Shown: piece after piece, positions 8,329-16,740 of the stretch
How the letters are laid out: each line of letters begins with the position of its first letter
How positions within the stretch are numbered: the first letter of the stretch is position 1
NCBI RefSeq assembly: GCF_014207935.1
Contig: NZ_JACHLL010000004.1
Location: 186,001 to 250,000 of the forward strand
Source: Pseudomonas fluvialis
GTDB lineage: Bacteria; Pseudomonadota; Gammaproteobacteria; Pseudomonadales; Pseudomonadaceae
DNA: 64,000 nt
Direction of reading: 5' to 3'
The notes under the pieces: generated by a model
Databases searched by the model: none
What the model was told of the DNA's origin: nothing
Seen by the model: the letters and a program-made list of their open reading frames with translations, nothing else
Translations under genes and position numbers: made by a program

Positions 8329-9015
8329 ATGATTCAACAGCTGCTGAACCAGTCACTCGGCACCCTGGCCTGCGAGATTCCCGGCGCCACGCGGGTATTC
8401 CACGCCTTCAATCTGGACTTCTGCTGCGGTGGCCAGCTGAGCCTGAGCGAGGCCGCCAAACGCCGTGGTATCGCGGCAGAAAAAGTCGCCGCCGAACTGC
8501 AGGCCCTGCGCGGCCAACCCGGCAACGGCGAGGACTGGCGTCAGGCCCCCGCCGAGCAATTGATTGCTCATATTCTCAGCCGCTTCCACGCCCGCCACCG
8601 CGAACAGCTGCCGGAGCTGATCCGCCTGGCCAGCCGTGTCGAACAGGTGCATGGCGAGCGCGACAACTGCCCCAATGGCCTGGCCGATCACCTGCGCGAG
8701 ATGCAGCAGGAGCTGGAAAGCCACATGCTCAAAGAAGAGCAGATTCTCTTTCCGGTGCTGCTCGACGGTCTCGGCGCATCTGCTGCCGCGCCCATCTCGG
8801 TGATGCGCATGGAACATGACCAGCACGGCGAAGCCCTGCAGCGCATTCTCGATCTGACCGACAACATCACTCCGCCGAGCAACGCCTGCAACACCTGGCG
8901 CGCCCTCTATCGCGGCCTGGATGAGCTGCGTAACGACCTGATGCAGCACATTCATCTGGAAAACAACGTGCTGTTCGCCAACGCCCTGCATGCACCGGCC
9001 CCGTGCCCAGCATAA
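8329..9015 (+). CDS. ytfE: Iron-sulfur cluster repair di-iron protein (YtfE/Ric/ScdA/DnrN)
   Basis: A 228-aa cytoplasmic protein. Residues 1-57 form the ScdA_N/DUF542 domain with the C32-C33 pair in FCCGG. Residues about 75-222 form a hemerythrin-like domain with repeated His/Glu ligands (HARHREQLPEL, HMLKEEQILFPVL, EHDQHGEAL, HIHLENNVLF). Family members carry a di-iron centre and repair Fe-S clusters damaged by NO or peroxide. In Pseudomonas the orthologue is also called dnrN. The gene is preceded by a sigma-54 promoter and NorR boxes and is divergent from norR. It is followed by a small peptide gene, dnr and dnrP on the same strand, so it is probably the first gene of an NO-response unit. 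Confidence 0.93.
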   Translation: MIQQLLNQSLGTLACEIPGATRVFHAFNLDFCCGGQLSLSEAAKRRGIAAEKVAAELQALRGQPGNGEDWRQAPAEQLIAHILSRFHARHREQLPELIRLASRVEQVHGERDNCPNGLADHLREMQQELESHMLKEEQILFPVLLDGLGASAAAPISVMRMEHDQHGEALQRILDLTDNITPPSNACNTWRALYRGLDELRNDLMQHIHLENNVLFANALHAPAPCPA

Positions 9016-9063
9016 AGCAAGCCGCGCCCGGCAACGGGCGCACAGCCCTCAGGAGCTACCGCT

Positions 9064-9192
9064 ATGTTCAAACACACCCTGCAGCCACTGCTCTGGTTTT
9101 GCCTGCTGAGCTCGACCCTGGCCCTGGCCAGCGGCCTGGCACTCAGCGCCGCCAGCATCACGCCCCAGCTGCACTGCCAGACCACCCGATAG
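9064..9192 (+). CDS. 42-aa putative exported or membrane peptide
   Basis: A 43-codon frame between ytfE and dnr, with AGGAG 9 nt before its ATG. The translation begins MFKHTLQPLLWFCLLSS and consists of one hydrophobic helix (about residues 8-30) followed by a polar tail with a single cysteine. This resembles a signal peptide or single-pass peptide. It starts 48 nt after ytfE and ends 48 nt before dnr, so it would be co-transcribed. I do not recognise a family. The ribosome site and position are the only support; it could be noncoding. Confidence 0.5.
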   Translation: MFKHTLQPLLWFCLLSSTLALASGLALSAASITPQLHCQTTR

Positions 9193-9240
9193 ACCTGACA
9201 GCATCAGACCACCGCACCATCAACCACAGGGATGCCTCTC

Positions 9241-9924
9241 ATGGTGTTGCACCGCGTACATCACCAGATTCTTCGCAGCCATCACTTGTTCGAACCCCTG
9301 AACGAGGAGCAGATGGACGAGCTGATGAGCACCAGCCAACTGCTCAATGTCGACAAAGGCTCGCCGCTGTTCCGCCAGGGCGAACCGGCCAGCGCTTTTT
9401 ACTTCGTGATCTCCGGCTCGGTAAAAATCTACCGCATAACCCCCGACGGCCAGGAAAAGGTCTTCGACGTAATCGGCGAGCGGCAAGCCTTCGCCGAAGC
9501 CATGATGCTGATGGACACCCCCAACTATGTGGCCTGCGCCGAAGCGATCGGCCCCACCCAGCTCTATCAGCTGTGCAGCCACACCTATATGCAGTTGCTG
9601 CAGAACAACAACCGCCTGGCCTTTGCCCTGCTAGGCCGGCTGTCGGTGCGCCTGCACCAGCGCCTCAACGAAATCGAAACGCTGTCGCTGAAGAACGCCA
9701 CCCACCGCGTGGTGCGCTACCTGCTGACCCAGATGGCGCCGCTGCACAACGCCGCCAGCAGCTTCGAACTGCCGATGGCCAAGCAATTGATTGCCGGGCA
9801 TCTGTCGATCCAGCCTGAAACCTTCTCGCGGATCATCCGGCGTCTCACCGACGAACACATCATCAGCCAGGACGGCCGCCTGATCAGCGTTCTCGATCCA
9901 CAGCGGCTACAAAAATTCGAGTGA
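9241..9924 (+). CDS. dnr: Dnr, Crp/Fnr-family NO-responsive regulator of denitrification
   Basis: A 227-aa Crp/Fnr protein. An N-terminal cyclic-nucleotide-type beta roll (about 20-140; FRQGEPASAFYFVISGSVKIY) leads into a dimerisation helix and a C-terminal winged helix (IAGHLSIQPETFSRIIRRL; E and R of E-x-x-S-R contact the TTGAT half site). It lacks the Fnr-type N-terminal cysteine cluster, as Dnr proteins do; Dnr is thought to sense NO through heme. The ATG at 9241 gives the usual 227 aa and has AGGG about 9 nt upstream. An ATG three codons earlier (9232) overlaps that site. Its probable targets are the boxes before nirK, norC and norQ. dnrP follows. Confidence 0.92.
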   Translation: MVLHRVHHQILRSHHLFEPLNEEQMDELMSTSQLLNVDKGSPLFRQGEPASAFYFVISGSVKIYRITPDGQEKVFDVIGERQAFAEAMMLMDTPNYVACAEAIGPTQLYQLCSHTYMQLLQNNNRLAFALLGRLSVRLHQRLNEIETLSLKNATHRVVRYLLTQMAPLHNAASSFELPMAKQLIAGHLSIQPETFSRIIRRLTDEHIISQDGRLISVLDPQRLQKFE

Positions 9925-9986
9925 GCCAGAGTTCTGCGACAGCGGCCTGGCCGTATTGGCGCAGACACCACCCGCGAGGACCTATC

Positions 9987-10178
9987 ATGTCTCAGTGTCT
10001 GTACTGCCAACGCGATAACCAGCATCCGCAAGCCAATTGCGTCCATTGCGGCATGCCACTGCCGACTCAGGTCGACAACATCAACCTGCGTCGCCAGCAA
10101 CGCTTTATGTGGTTTTGCATTGTCCTGGCCCTGTTCTGCGCGGCAATGAGCGTCTGGCTGCCACGTAGCCTGGCTTAG
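9987..10178 (+). CDS. dnrP: DnrP-like small zinc-ribbon membrane protein
   Basis: A 63-aa protein. Two CxxC pairs (C4/C7 and C18/C21) form a short zinc-ribbon-like head, and residues about 38-57 are one transmembrane helix. Proteins of this size and pattern next to dnr in pseudomonads are called DnrP; their role is not defined. ATG 9987 has GAGGA 7 nt upstream and lies 62 nt after dnr. It is convergent with norD, with a hairpin in the gap. Confidence 0.75.
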   Translation: MSQCLYCQRDNQHPQANCVHCGMPLPTQVDNINLRRQQRFMWFCIVLALFCAAMSVWLPRSLA

Positions 10179-10210
10179 CGCCAAGCCCCACCCACGCAAC
10201 CGCCAAGCCG

Positions 10211-10231
10211 TAGCCCGGACAACATCCGGGC
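10211..10231. repeat. REP-like hairpin in convergent dnrP/norD gap
   Basis: GCCCGGA (10213-10219), loop CAACA and TCCGGGC form a perfect 7-bp stem preceded by GTA. This is the GTAGCCCGGAT-type element often scattered between Pseudomonas genes. A further ATCCGGGCCACG follows at about 10264-10275. It may serve as a bidirectional terminator for the two convergent genes. Confidence 0.55.
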
Positions 10232-10282
10232 GCGGTTATTCGTGCGCGCCTGTGACGGAGGGAATCCGGGCCACGCCCCGCC

Positions 10283-12124
10283 TCACCGCTGGGTCAGTTG
10301 CCGGTACAGCTGCGGCAGGCGCATGGGTAGTTGCTGCGGCTGGCGAATCAGGGTGTAGCCGTTGGCACCAAACATATAGGGCAGGTAATCGCCGCCCTGC
10401 TGGTCGATGGTGATGCAGAACGGCAACAACCCGGCGCGACGCGCTTCCAGCACGGCCTCGCGGGTGTCTTCTACGCCGTAACGGCCCTCGTACAGGTCCA
10501 GGTCGTTGGGCTTGCCATCGGTGACCAGCAAGAGCAATTTGCGCTTTTGCCTGCACCCACTCATCAGTTGCGTGGCCTGGCGAATGGCCGCGCCCATGCG
10601 CGTGTAGTAGCCGGGCTTGAGCGCCTGAATGCGCCCGCGGGTCTGGTCGTCATAGCGCTGACTGAAGGACTTGAGCTCCTGCATGCGTACCTGTTGCCGG
10701 CGCAGGGACGAGAACCCGTACAGGGCAAACGGATCGCCCAGGGTCGAAAGGGTTTCACCAAACAGCAGCAGGCTGTCGATAACCACGTCGATGACCCGGT
10801 GCTCATCGTCCAGGTGCGCATCGGTGGACATCGACAGGTCGGCCAGCAGCAGGCAGGCCAGGTCGCGACGGGTGGTACGCTGCTGCATGAACAGGCCGCG
10901 CTCGACGCAATGGCCGTGCTGGCGCTCGACGTGAAAATCCAGCCAGGCCTGCAGGTCCAGTTCGCTGCCCTGGGTTTGCTGGCGCAGCCACTGGCGATCA
11001 TTGCGCAGGTGTTCAAACTGCCGCCGCAGGCGCTTGGCCAGCGGCGCCAGGCGCGCTGGCAAGTGTTGCGCCTCGCTGCCGCGCGGCAGATACATCTGCA
11101 GGTTGACGAAGTCCTTGTTCAGGGACTGCTTGCGATAATCCCACTCCGGCAATCTGATGCCGTCACCAAGGGGAATGTCGTCGACATCCGCCGGCGGCAG
11201 GTCGAGGTCCAGCTTCAGACCTCCGCCCTTGCGCAGGCGCTGCTTGGACAGCGCCAGCTCGTCGAGGTCTTCGGCGACCCGCGCGGCGTCCAGGTCTTCG
11301 CTGTCATCGCTGCAACGGTCCAGCTCGATATGCTCGGACCAACTGAACAGGTTTTCCAGGCGGAAGATCAACAGGCCGCCCTTGCTGGTGCTTTCCTCGA
11401 CACGCTTGGCCTGCTTGCGCGCCAGTTGCTGCTGCTCGGAGGCATTCACCAGCTGGCCGTCGCTCTCCTCGCCCAACTGGCAAGCCTGCGGCTCACCGAG
11501 GTTTTGCGCCGGATACAGCCACAGCGGCAAAGGCCATGGTGCTCGCTCGCTGCGTGGAAATTGGTGGACGCTGCCTGGTTCGCGCAGGGCTTGGCATAAG
11601 GCCCGCTCCAGCGCTGCCTCGCCGCCAGCCAACTGACTCGGATCGGGGCGCAATTGCAGGTGCGCCTCGACCAGCCGCTGATAACGTGGGCGCATGGCCG
11701 GATAGCGCTGCAGCAACTCCGCCGTCCAGCGCTGGTTGTCCAGCGCCCAGTGACGCATGTCGCCGGCCTGCGCGGCGAGCAGGGCCAGCCAGCGATACAG
11801 CTCCTGGTTCAGGCCCACATCCGGGTACACCGCCAGGCTCGGCGGCAAACGCAGGTTGCTGCTATCGCACCAGGCAACCGGCAGTTGCTTGCAGGTGCCG
11901 GCCACTTGCTGCAGCAGGTTGCGTCGCAACAGCAATTGGCGCGGGCTGGCGGCCTCCAGGGCAACCCCGCTGGCACCGCCCATGGCACGAAACAGCAGTG
12001 CCAGCGGGCGCTGCAGACTGGCCAGGTCAACCCGCGCCTCGGGAAAATCCGGGCTGGCACGGCGGGTGATAAAGCGGTGCCAGACGCTGCCCACCCACTC
12101 TTCCAGTTCGACGGTAAAGGCCAT
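10283..12124 (-). CDS. norD: NorD, VWA-domain nitric oxide reductase activation protein
   Basis: A 613-aa protein, the usual length for pseudomonad NorD. The C-terminal third is a von Willebrand A domain with a MIDAS motif (ADLSMSTD, near residue 428) and LLLVTDGKPND further on. The N-terminal part has the family's VWHRFITRR and LFRAMGG. NorD works with the MoxR-type ATPase NorQ (15336-16151) to insert the non-heme iron into NorB (family knowledge). ATG 12124 has GAGGGCAGG upstream. It is transcribed after norCB, but an 81-bp gap with a GC-rich hairpin separates norB from norD, which could reduce its expression relative to norCB. Confidence 0.93.
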   Translation of the reverse strand: MAFTVELEEWVGSVWHRFITRRASPDFPEARVDLASLQRPLALLFRAMGGASGVALEAASPRQLLLRRNLLQQVAGTCKQLPVAWCDSSNLRLPPSLAVYPDVGLNQELYRWLALLAAQAGDMRHWALDNQRWTAELLQRYPAMRPRYQRLVEAHLQLRPDPSQLAGGEAALERALCQALREPGSVHQFPRSERAPWPLPLWLYPAQNLGEPQACQLGEESDGQLVNASEQQQLARKQAKRVEESTSKGGLLIFRLENLFSWSEHIELDRCSDDSEDLDAARVAEDLDELALSKQRLRKGGGLKLDLDLPPADVDDIPLGDGIRLPEWDYRKQSLNKDFVNLQMYLPRGSEAQHLPARLAPLAKRLRRQFEHLRNDRQWLRQQTQGSELDLQAWLDFHVERQHGHCVERGLFMQQRTTRRDLACLLLADLSMSTDAHLDDEHRVIDVVIDSLLLFGETLSTLGDPFALYGFSSLRRQQVRMQELKSFSQRYDDQTRGRIQALKPGYYTRMGAAIRQATQLMSGCRQKRKLLLLVTDGKPNDLDLYEGRYGVEDTREAVLEARRAGLLPFCITIDQQGGDYLPYMFGANGYTLIRQPQQLPMRLPQLYRQLTQR

Positions 12125-12157
12125 GCGCCTGCCCTCGTGACGGTGTACAAACAACAA

Positions 12158-12181
12158 CGGCCCGCTGTACCAGCCGGGCCG
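12158..12181 (-). terminator. Hairpin between norB and norD
   Basis: Read on the minus strand, CGGCCCG and CGGGCCG pair over 7 bp around a 10-nt loop and are followed by TTGTTGTTTG. The T stretch is broken, so it is more likely a partial terminator or an RNA-stability element than a full stop. Confidence 0.45.
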
Positions 12182-12205
12182 AGTTTTGCTTAGCCCGCGA
12201 CTGCC

Positions 12206-13639
<1,434 letters not shown>

Positions 13640-14080
13640 TCAACCCTCCTTGTTTGGCGGCCATTGGTTGGTGTTGATCTTCGAGGTCCATTTGAGGAAC
13701 TCGGCGATGTCGTCGACCTCCTGTTCGCTCAAATGAAACTGCGGCATCGAACGACGCCCCGGCACGCCCAGCGGCTGAACCTTCATCCAGGCCTGCAGGA
13801 ACGGCTTGAAGCCGGCATCCTCACCGCGGCGGACAAACACATTGCCCAGCTCGGGAGCGAAGTACGCGCCCTCACCCAACAGGCTGTGGCAGCCGATGCA
13901 GTTGTTTTGCTCCCAGACCAGCTTGCCGCGCACCACCGCCTCACTCATCTGTGCAGCATTGGAGCGCTCGGGAAAGGTCTGCTCTGTGTGGTAAGTCAAA
14001 GCCAGGAATACCAGGAGGAAGAACACGCTCCCCCCAAAGTAGATATTCCTGGCCATGCTCTTCGTGAAGGTCTCTGACAT
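13640..14080 (-). CDS. norC: Nitric oxide reductase cytochrome c subunit NorC
   Basis: A 146-aa protein, the standard NorC length. One N-terminal membrane helix (about 12-32) anchors a periplasmic class I cytochrome c with heme motif CIGCH at 61-65 and a probable axial Met in RSMPQFH. It passes electrons to NorB. ATG 14080 has GAGGAAG about 8 nt upstream; an in-frame start 30 nt earlier lacks this. A perfect Dnr box lies 58 bp upstream and norB follows after 3 nt. Confidence 0.96.
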   Translation of the reverse strand: MSETFTKSMARNIYFGGSVFFLLVFLALTYHTEQTFPERSNAAQMSEAVVRGKLVWEQNNCIGCHSLLGEGAYFAPELGNVFVRRGEDAGFKPFLQAWMKVQPLGVPGRRSMPQFHLSEQEVDDIAEFLKWTSKINTNQWPPNKEG

Positions 14081-14137
14081 GGCCGCTTCCTCATTACTTG
14101 GCGCGTCCATTGTAAAAAGCCCCCCAGCGAAACCCGC

Positions 14138-14151
14138 TTGATGGCAATCAA
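14138..14151 (-). promoter_or_regulatory. Perfect Dnr/FNR box upstream of norC
   Basis: TTGAT-GGCA-ATCAA matches the consensus at all ten fixed positions. It is centred about 65 bp before the norC ATG, consistent with an activator site near -41.5 of a start at roughly 14103. Confidence 0.85.
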
Positions 14152-14427
14152 GAACATCCGATGATTCGGCTCGGGCATTGAGGTGGGAGTGGGAGCTGCC
14201 AAAACGGCCAGGCGCTGCGCCGCCGCACGCGCTGACGTCACCCCCAGAAATCCTCGCCAGGGCAAACGCCTCATCAGCACGCGGAAAGGAGTCGTTGCGA
14301 AGCGAGCCAAGGGTTTGGATGGCGCCACGACTGCTGATGATCTTGAAGGGGCTGGTGATCGAGGCGCCTGTGAAATCGGTGGAAGCGGTGAAACCGTTAA
14401 TAGCTCGACGTCACGTGCAACGGACGC
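14152..14427. other. Noncoding stretch between norC promoter and norF
   Basis: Frames on both strands here lack ribosome sites and family features. Apart from the Dnr box region at its left edge I see no gene, strong hairpin or repeat. Confidence 0.4.
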
Positions 14428-14691
14428 CTAAACCGCGCGTTGCAACCACAAGCTCAGCAGCACCAGCGCCCCCACCAGCAACGGCCACCCCAGCAGCAAT
14501 CCACGCCATAGCGGCGGTGCATGGCGCAGGTGCATAAAGTTGTCGGCAATCAGCCAGGCCTTGACCAGGGCCGCCAGCAAGACCACCGCGGCCAGGCCCA
14601 GGCCGGCGCCGGCATTGCCCAGCTGCACACTGCCAACCGATAGCAACACCAGAGCCAGCCACGCGCCGATCAATACCTGCGAAGTGGACAT
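14428..14691 (-). CDS. norF: NorF-like cytochrome c oxidase subunit IV family protein
   Basis: An 87-aa protein with three hydrophobic helices and the COX4_pro-type signature around AALVKAWLIADNFMHLRHAPPLWR. NorF accompanies NorE in many denitrifiers. Its absence can affect NO reductase performance in other species, but it is not catalytic. ATG 14691 has GAGG 6 nt upstream; a start 24 nt earlier would overlap norE. It lies 10 nt after norE in a norQ-norE-norF operon. Confidence 0.82.
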   Translation of the reverse strand: MSTSQVLIGAWLALVLLSVGSVQLGNAGAGLGLAAVVLLAALVKAWLIADNFMHLRHAPPLWRGLLLGWPLLVGALVLLSLWLQRAV

Positions 14692-14701
14692 GGCAACCTC
14701 G

Positions 14702-15325
14702 TCAATTGAGCACATATACCAGGGGAAACAGCAGTACCCAGATCAAGTCGACCATGTGCCAATAGAGCACGCCCGACTCCAGCACCGTATGGTCGCCAAC
14801 CTGCTGACGACGCCAGCAGCGCACCACCAGCCAGGCCAGAATAACCATGCCCAGCAGCACATGGAGGAAGTGAAAACCGGTCAGCAGCCAGTACAGGGTG
14901 TAGAAGCTGTTGTGCTCCATACCCAGCCCCTGGGCAACCAGATGAGCGTATTCGCTAAGTTTGAGCCAGACGTACACGCTGGCCGACAGCAACGCAGCGA
15001 GCAACAGCCAGGCACCGTGCCGTGCTCGCCCCTGCCCCACCTGGACCTGAGCCAGAGCGGCAAGCAGGCCTGCAGTGAGCAAACTCAAGGTCAGGGCCAG
15101 ACCGGTGGAGCTGTCCAGCGCCGCGCGACCGCTGTGAAACAAGGCCGGTTGCAGGGCCTGGGTCACCGCGAAGGTAATAATCAGCAGGGCAAAAACCGTC
15201 AGCTCGGCGAGGATAAAAAACCACATGGCCAGGTCGCCCGGAAGACGCTTGGCAGACCGTGGAAAAAGCACCTCGGCATTAGCTCCCTGCATTACCCCAC
15301 GTCCTGCATCCATGCAGTCAGGCAT
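14702..15325 (-). CDS. norE: NorE, cytochrome c oxidase subunit III family protein
   Basis: A 207-aa membrane protein with five predicted helices and subunit-III hallmarks: WFFILAELTVFALL, a mid-protein YTLYWLLTGFHFLHVLLGM and C-terminal YWHMVDLIWVLLFPLVY. NorE is an accessory to NO reductase of uncertain role. I chose ATG 15325 because TGAGG, which contains the norQ stop codon, lies 8 nt before it. Starts at 15331-15355 are also in frame, but their ribosome site is poor and they would overlap norQ. Confidence 0.88.
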   Translation of the reverse strand: MPDCMDAGRGVMQGANAEVLFPRSAKRLPGDLAMWFFILAELTVFALLIITFAVTQALQPALFHSGRAALDSSTGLALTLSLLTAGLLAALAQVQVGQGRARHGAWLLLAALLSASVYVWLKLSEYAHLVAQGLGMEHNSFYTLYWLLTGFHFLHVLLGMVILAWLVVRCWRRQQVGDHTVLESGVLYWHMVDLIWVLLFPLVYVLN

Positions 15326-15335
15326 TGCCATCGCC

Positions 15336-16151
15336 TCAGGCGAAGTGGACATCAACCACGTCCATCAACGCCGCCACTGTTTGCGGGTCATCCGACAACG
15401 GCTCGGCCAGGCAGGCCAGGCAGGCCTCGCGCGGCGTCATGCCGGAGCGGATCATGCGGGCGGTAAAAATCAACAGACGGGTCGAAGCCACTTCCTCCAG
15501 ATCATGCTGTTCCAGGCGGCGCAATGCCTGGCCGAGCTTGACCACCTGGGCTGCCAACACTGCATCCACCTGGGCCTCGTTGGCCACGATGCGCTCCTCC
15601 TCGGCGGCTGCCGGGTAGTCAAAGCGCATGGCCACAAAACGCTGGCGGGTGCTCGGCTTCATGCCCTTGAGCAGGTTCTGGTAGCCGGGGTTGTACGACA
15701 CCACGAGCATAAAACCGGGCGGCGCACGCAGCACTTCGCCGGTGCGCTCCAGATAGAGTTCGCGGCGGTCGTCGGCCAGCGGGTGCAGCACCACGGCGGT
15801 GTCCTGGCGCGCCTCGACCACTTCATCCAGATAGCAGATACCGCCCTCGCGCACCGCACGGGTCAGCGGGCCGTCCTGCCACCAGGTACCCTGGGCGCCG
15901 ATTAGATGGCGACCGACCAGATCGGCGGCACTCAGGTCGTCGTGGCAGGCCACGGTAAACAGCGGCAGATTCAGACGATGGGCCATGTGCTGGACGAAAC
16001 GGGTCTTGCCACAGCCGGTCGGACCCTTGATCAACACCGGCATGCCATGTTGCCAGGCCTGCTGGAACAACACTTCTTCATTGCCCAGCGCCTGATAGAA
16101 CGGCGCAGCCCGCTCGGTATCGATTACGACTCTGTTCTCCGGCACCTTCAC
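15336..16151 (-). CDS. norQ: NorQ, MoxR-type AAA+ ATPase
   Basis: A 271-aa ATPase of the CbbQ/NirQ/NorQ group. It has Walker A GPTGCGKT at 43-50, Walker B ICYLDEV near 104-110, sensor SYNPGYQ and an arginine-finger region RQRFVAMRF. The C-terminal CbbQ_C domain follows. It acts with NorD to activate NorCB. The start codon is GTG at 16149-16151 with GAGG 8 nt before it. A near-perfect Dnr box lies 84 bp upstream. norE and norF follow closely. Confidence 0.93.
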   Translation of the reverse strand: MKVPENRVVIDTERAAPFYQALGNEEVLFQQAWQHGMPVLIKGPTGCGKTRFVQHMAHRLNLPLFTVACHDDLSAADLVGRHLIGAQGTWWQDGPLTRAVREGGICYLDEVVEARQDTAVVLHPLADDRRELYLERTGEVLRAPPGFMLVVSYNPGYQNLLKGMKPSTRQRFVAMRFDYPAAAEEERIVANEAQVDAVLAAQVVKLGQALRRLEQHDLEEVASTRLLIFTARMIRSGMTPREACLACLAEPLSDDPQTVAALMDVVDVHFA

Positions 16152-16234
16152 GACGGCTACCTCACCACGGGACTGTTCAGGCCTACACGCTACCTGCCAG
16201 CAGGCAGCCCCCTCAAGTCACTCGCGGGCGCTAC

Positions 16235-16248
16235 TTGATTGCGGTCAA
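16235..16248 (-). promoter_or_regulatory. Dnr/FNR box upstream of norQ
   Basis: TTGAT-TGCG-GTCAA differs from TTGAT-N4-ATCAA at one position. It lies 84 bp before the norQ start, in the 135-bp gap after the membrane-protein gene. Confidence 0.75.
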
Positions 16249-16286
16249 GCCACTGCGCAATCCGTCGGATCGCGGAGACCCCAGGC

Positions 16287-16730
16287 CTACCAGTGCAGGT
16301 AAAACATCGCCTTGGCCAACAACACGATGAGCACCATCTGCGCCAGCACCGCCCAGTGCAGCTGGCGATACAGCGCCGGCGTCATGCGCCCGCTGCGCAG
16401 CAGCATGGCCACCGCCCCGAAGCTTAAAAACACACTCAGCGCCAGGGCAATCTTCAGCGTCAGCAACGAGGCAAAACTGCTGGCCAACGGCGCACTCAAG
16501 GCCTGCCGATGTTGCCAGGCGAGCCCCAACCCGGCGCCATACACCAGCACCACGACGCCATGCAGCACCGTGCGTGTGCGGGCACCAAGGGCGCGTTCCA
16601 AGTTACCCAACTGCTGAGGATCAAGCTGCGGCTTGACCCAGGCGAGAATCGCCACCTCATAGAACAGCGTGCCGATAAAGCCAATGGCGCCAAGCAAATG
16701 CAAGACATGCAGCAAGCCGTAACTGCTCAC
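16287..16730 (-). CDS. Four-helix membrane protein (CopD-like) following hemN
   Basis: A 147-aa protein with about four membrane helices and several helix-embedded histidines (LLHVLHLLGAIGF, RTVLHGVVVLV, YRQLHWAVLAQ, FYLHW). This arrangement resembles CopD/DUF2269-like b-heme or copper membrane proteins. The start is GTG 16730, with AAGGAG 6 nt upstream, 10 nt after the hemN stop; in-frame ATGs further up lie inside hemN. Position after hemN and before the norQ operon suggests a denitrification or anaerobic role. The family assignment is tentative and the substrate is unknown. Confidence 0.65.
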   Translation of the reverse strand: MSSYGLLHVLHLLGAIGFIGTLFYEVAILAWVKPQLDPQQLGNLERALGARTRTVLHGVVVLVYGAGLGLAWQHRQALSAPLASSFASLLTLKIALALSVFLSFGAVAMLLRSGRMTPALYRQLHWAVLAQMVLIVLLAKAMFYLHW

Positions 16731-16740
16731 CCCTATCTCC

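Noticed and set aside
10331..11599. A 422-codon plus-strand frame
   Set aside because: Antisense to norD, whose VWA motif and family length are clear.
14178..14537. A 119-codon plus-strand frame in the norC/norF gap
   Set aside because: No ribosome site or family; its 3' half overlaps norF antisense. Kept as noncoding.
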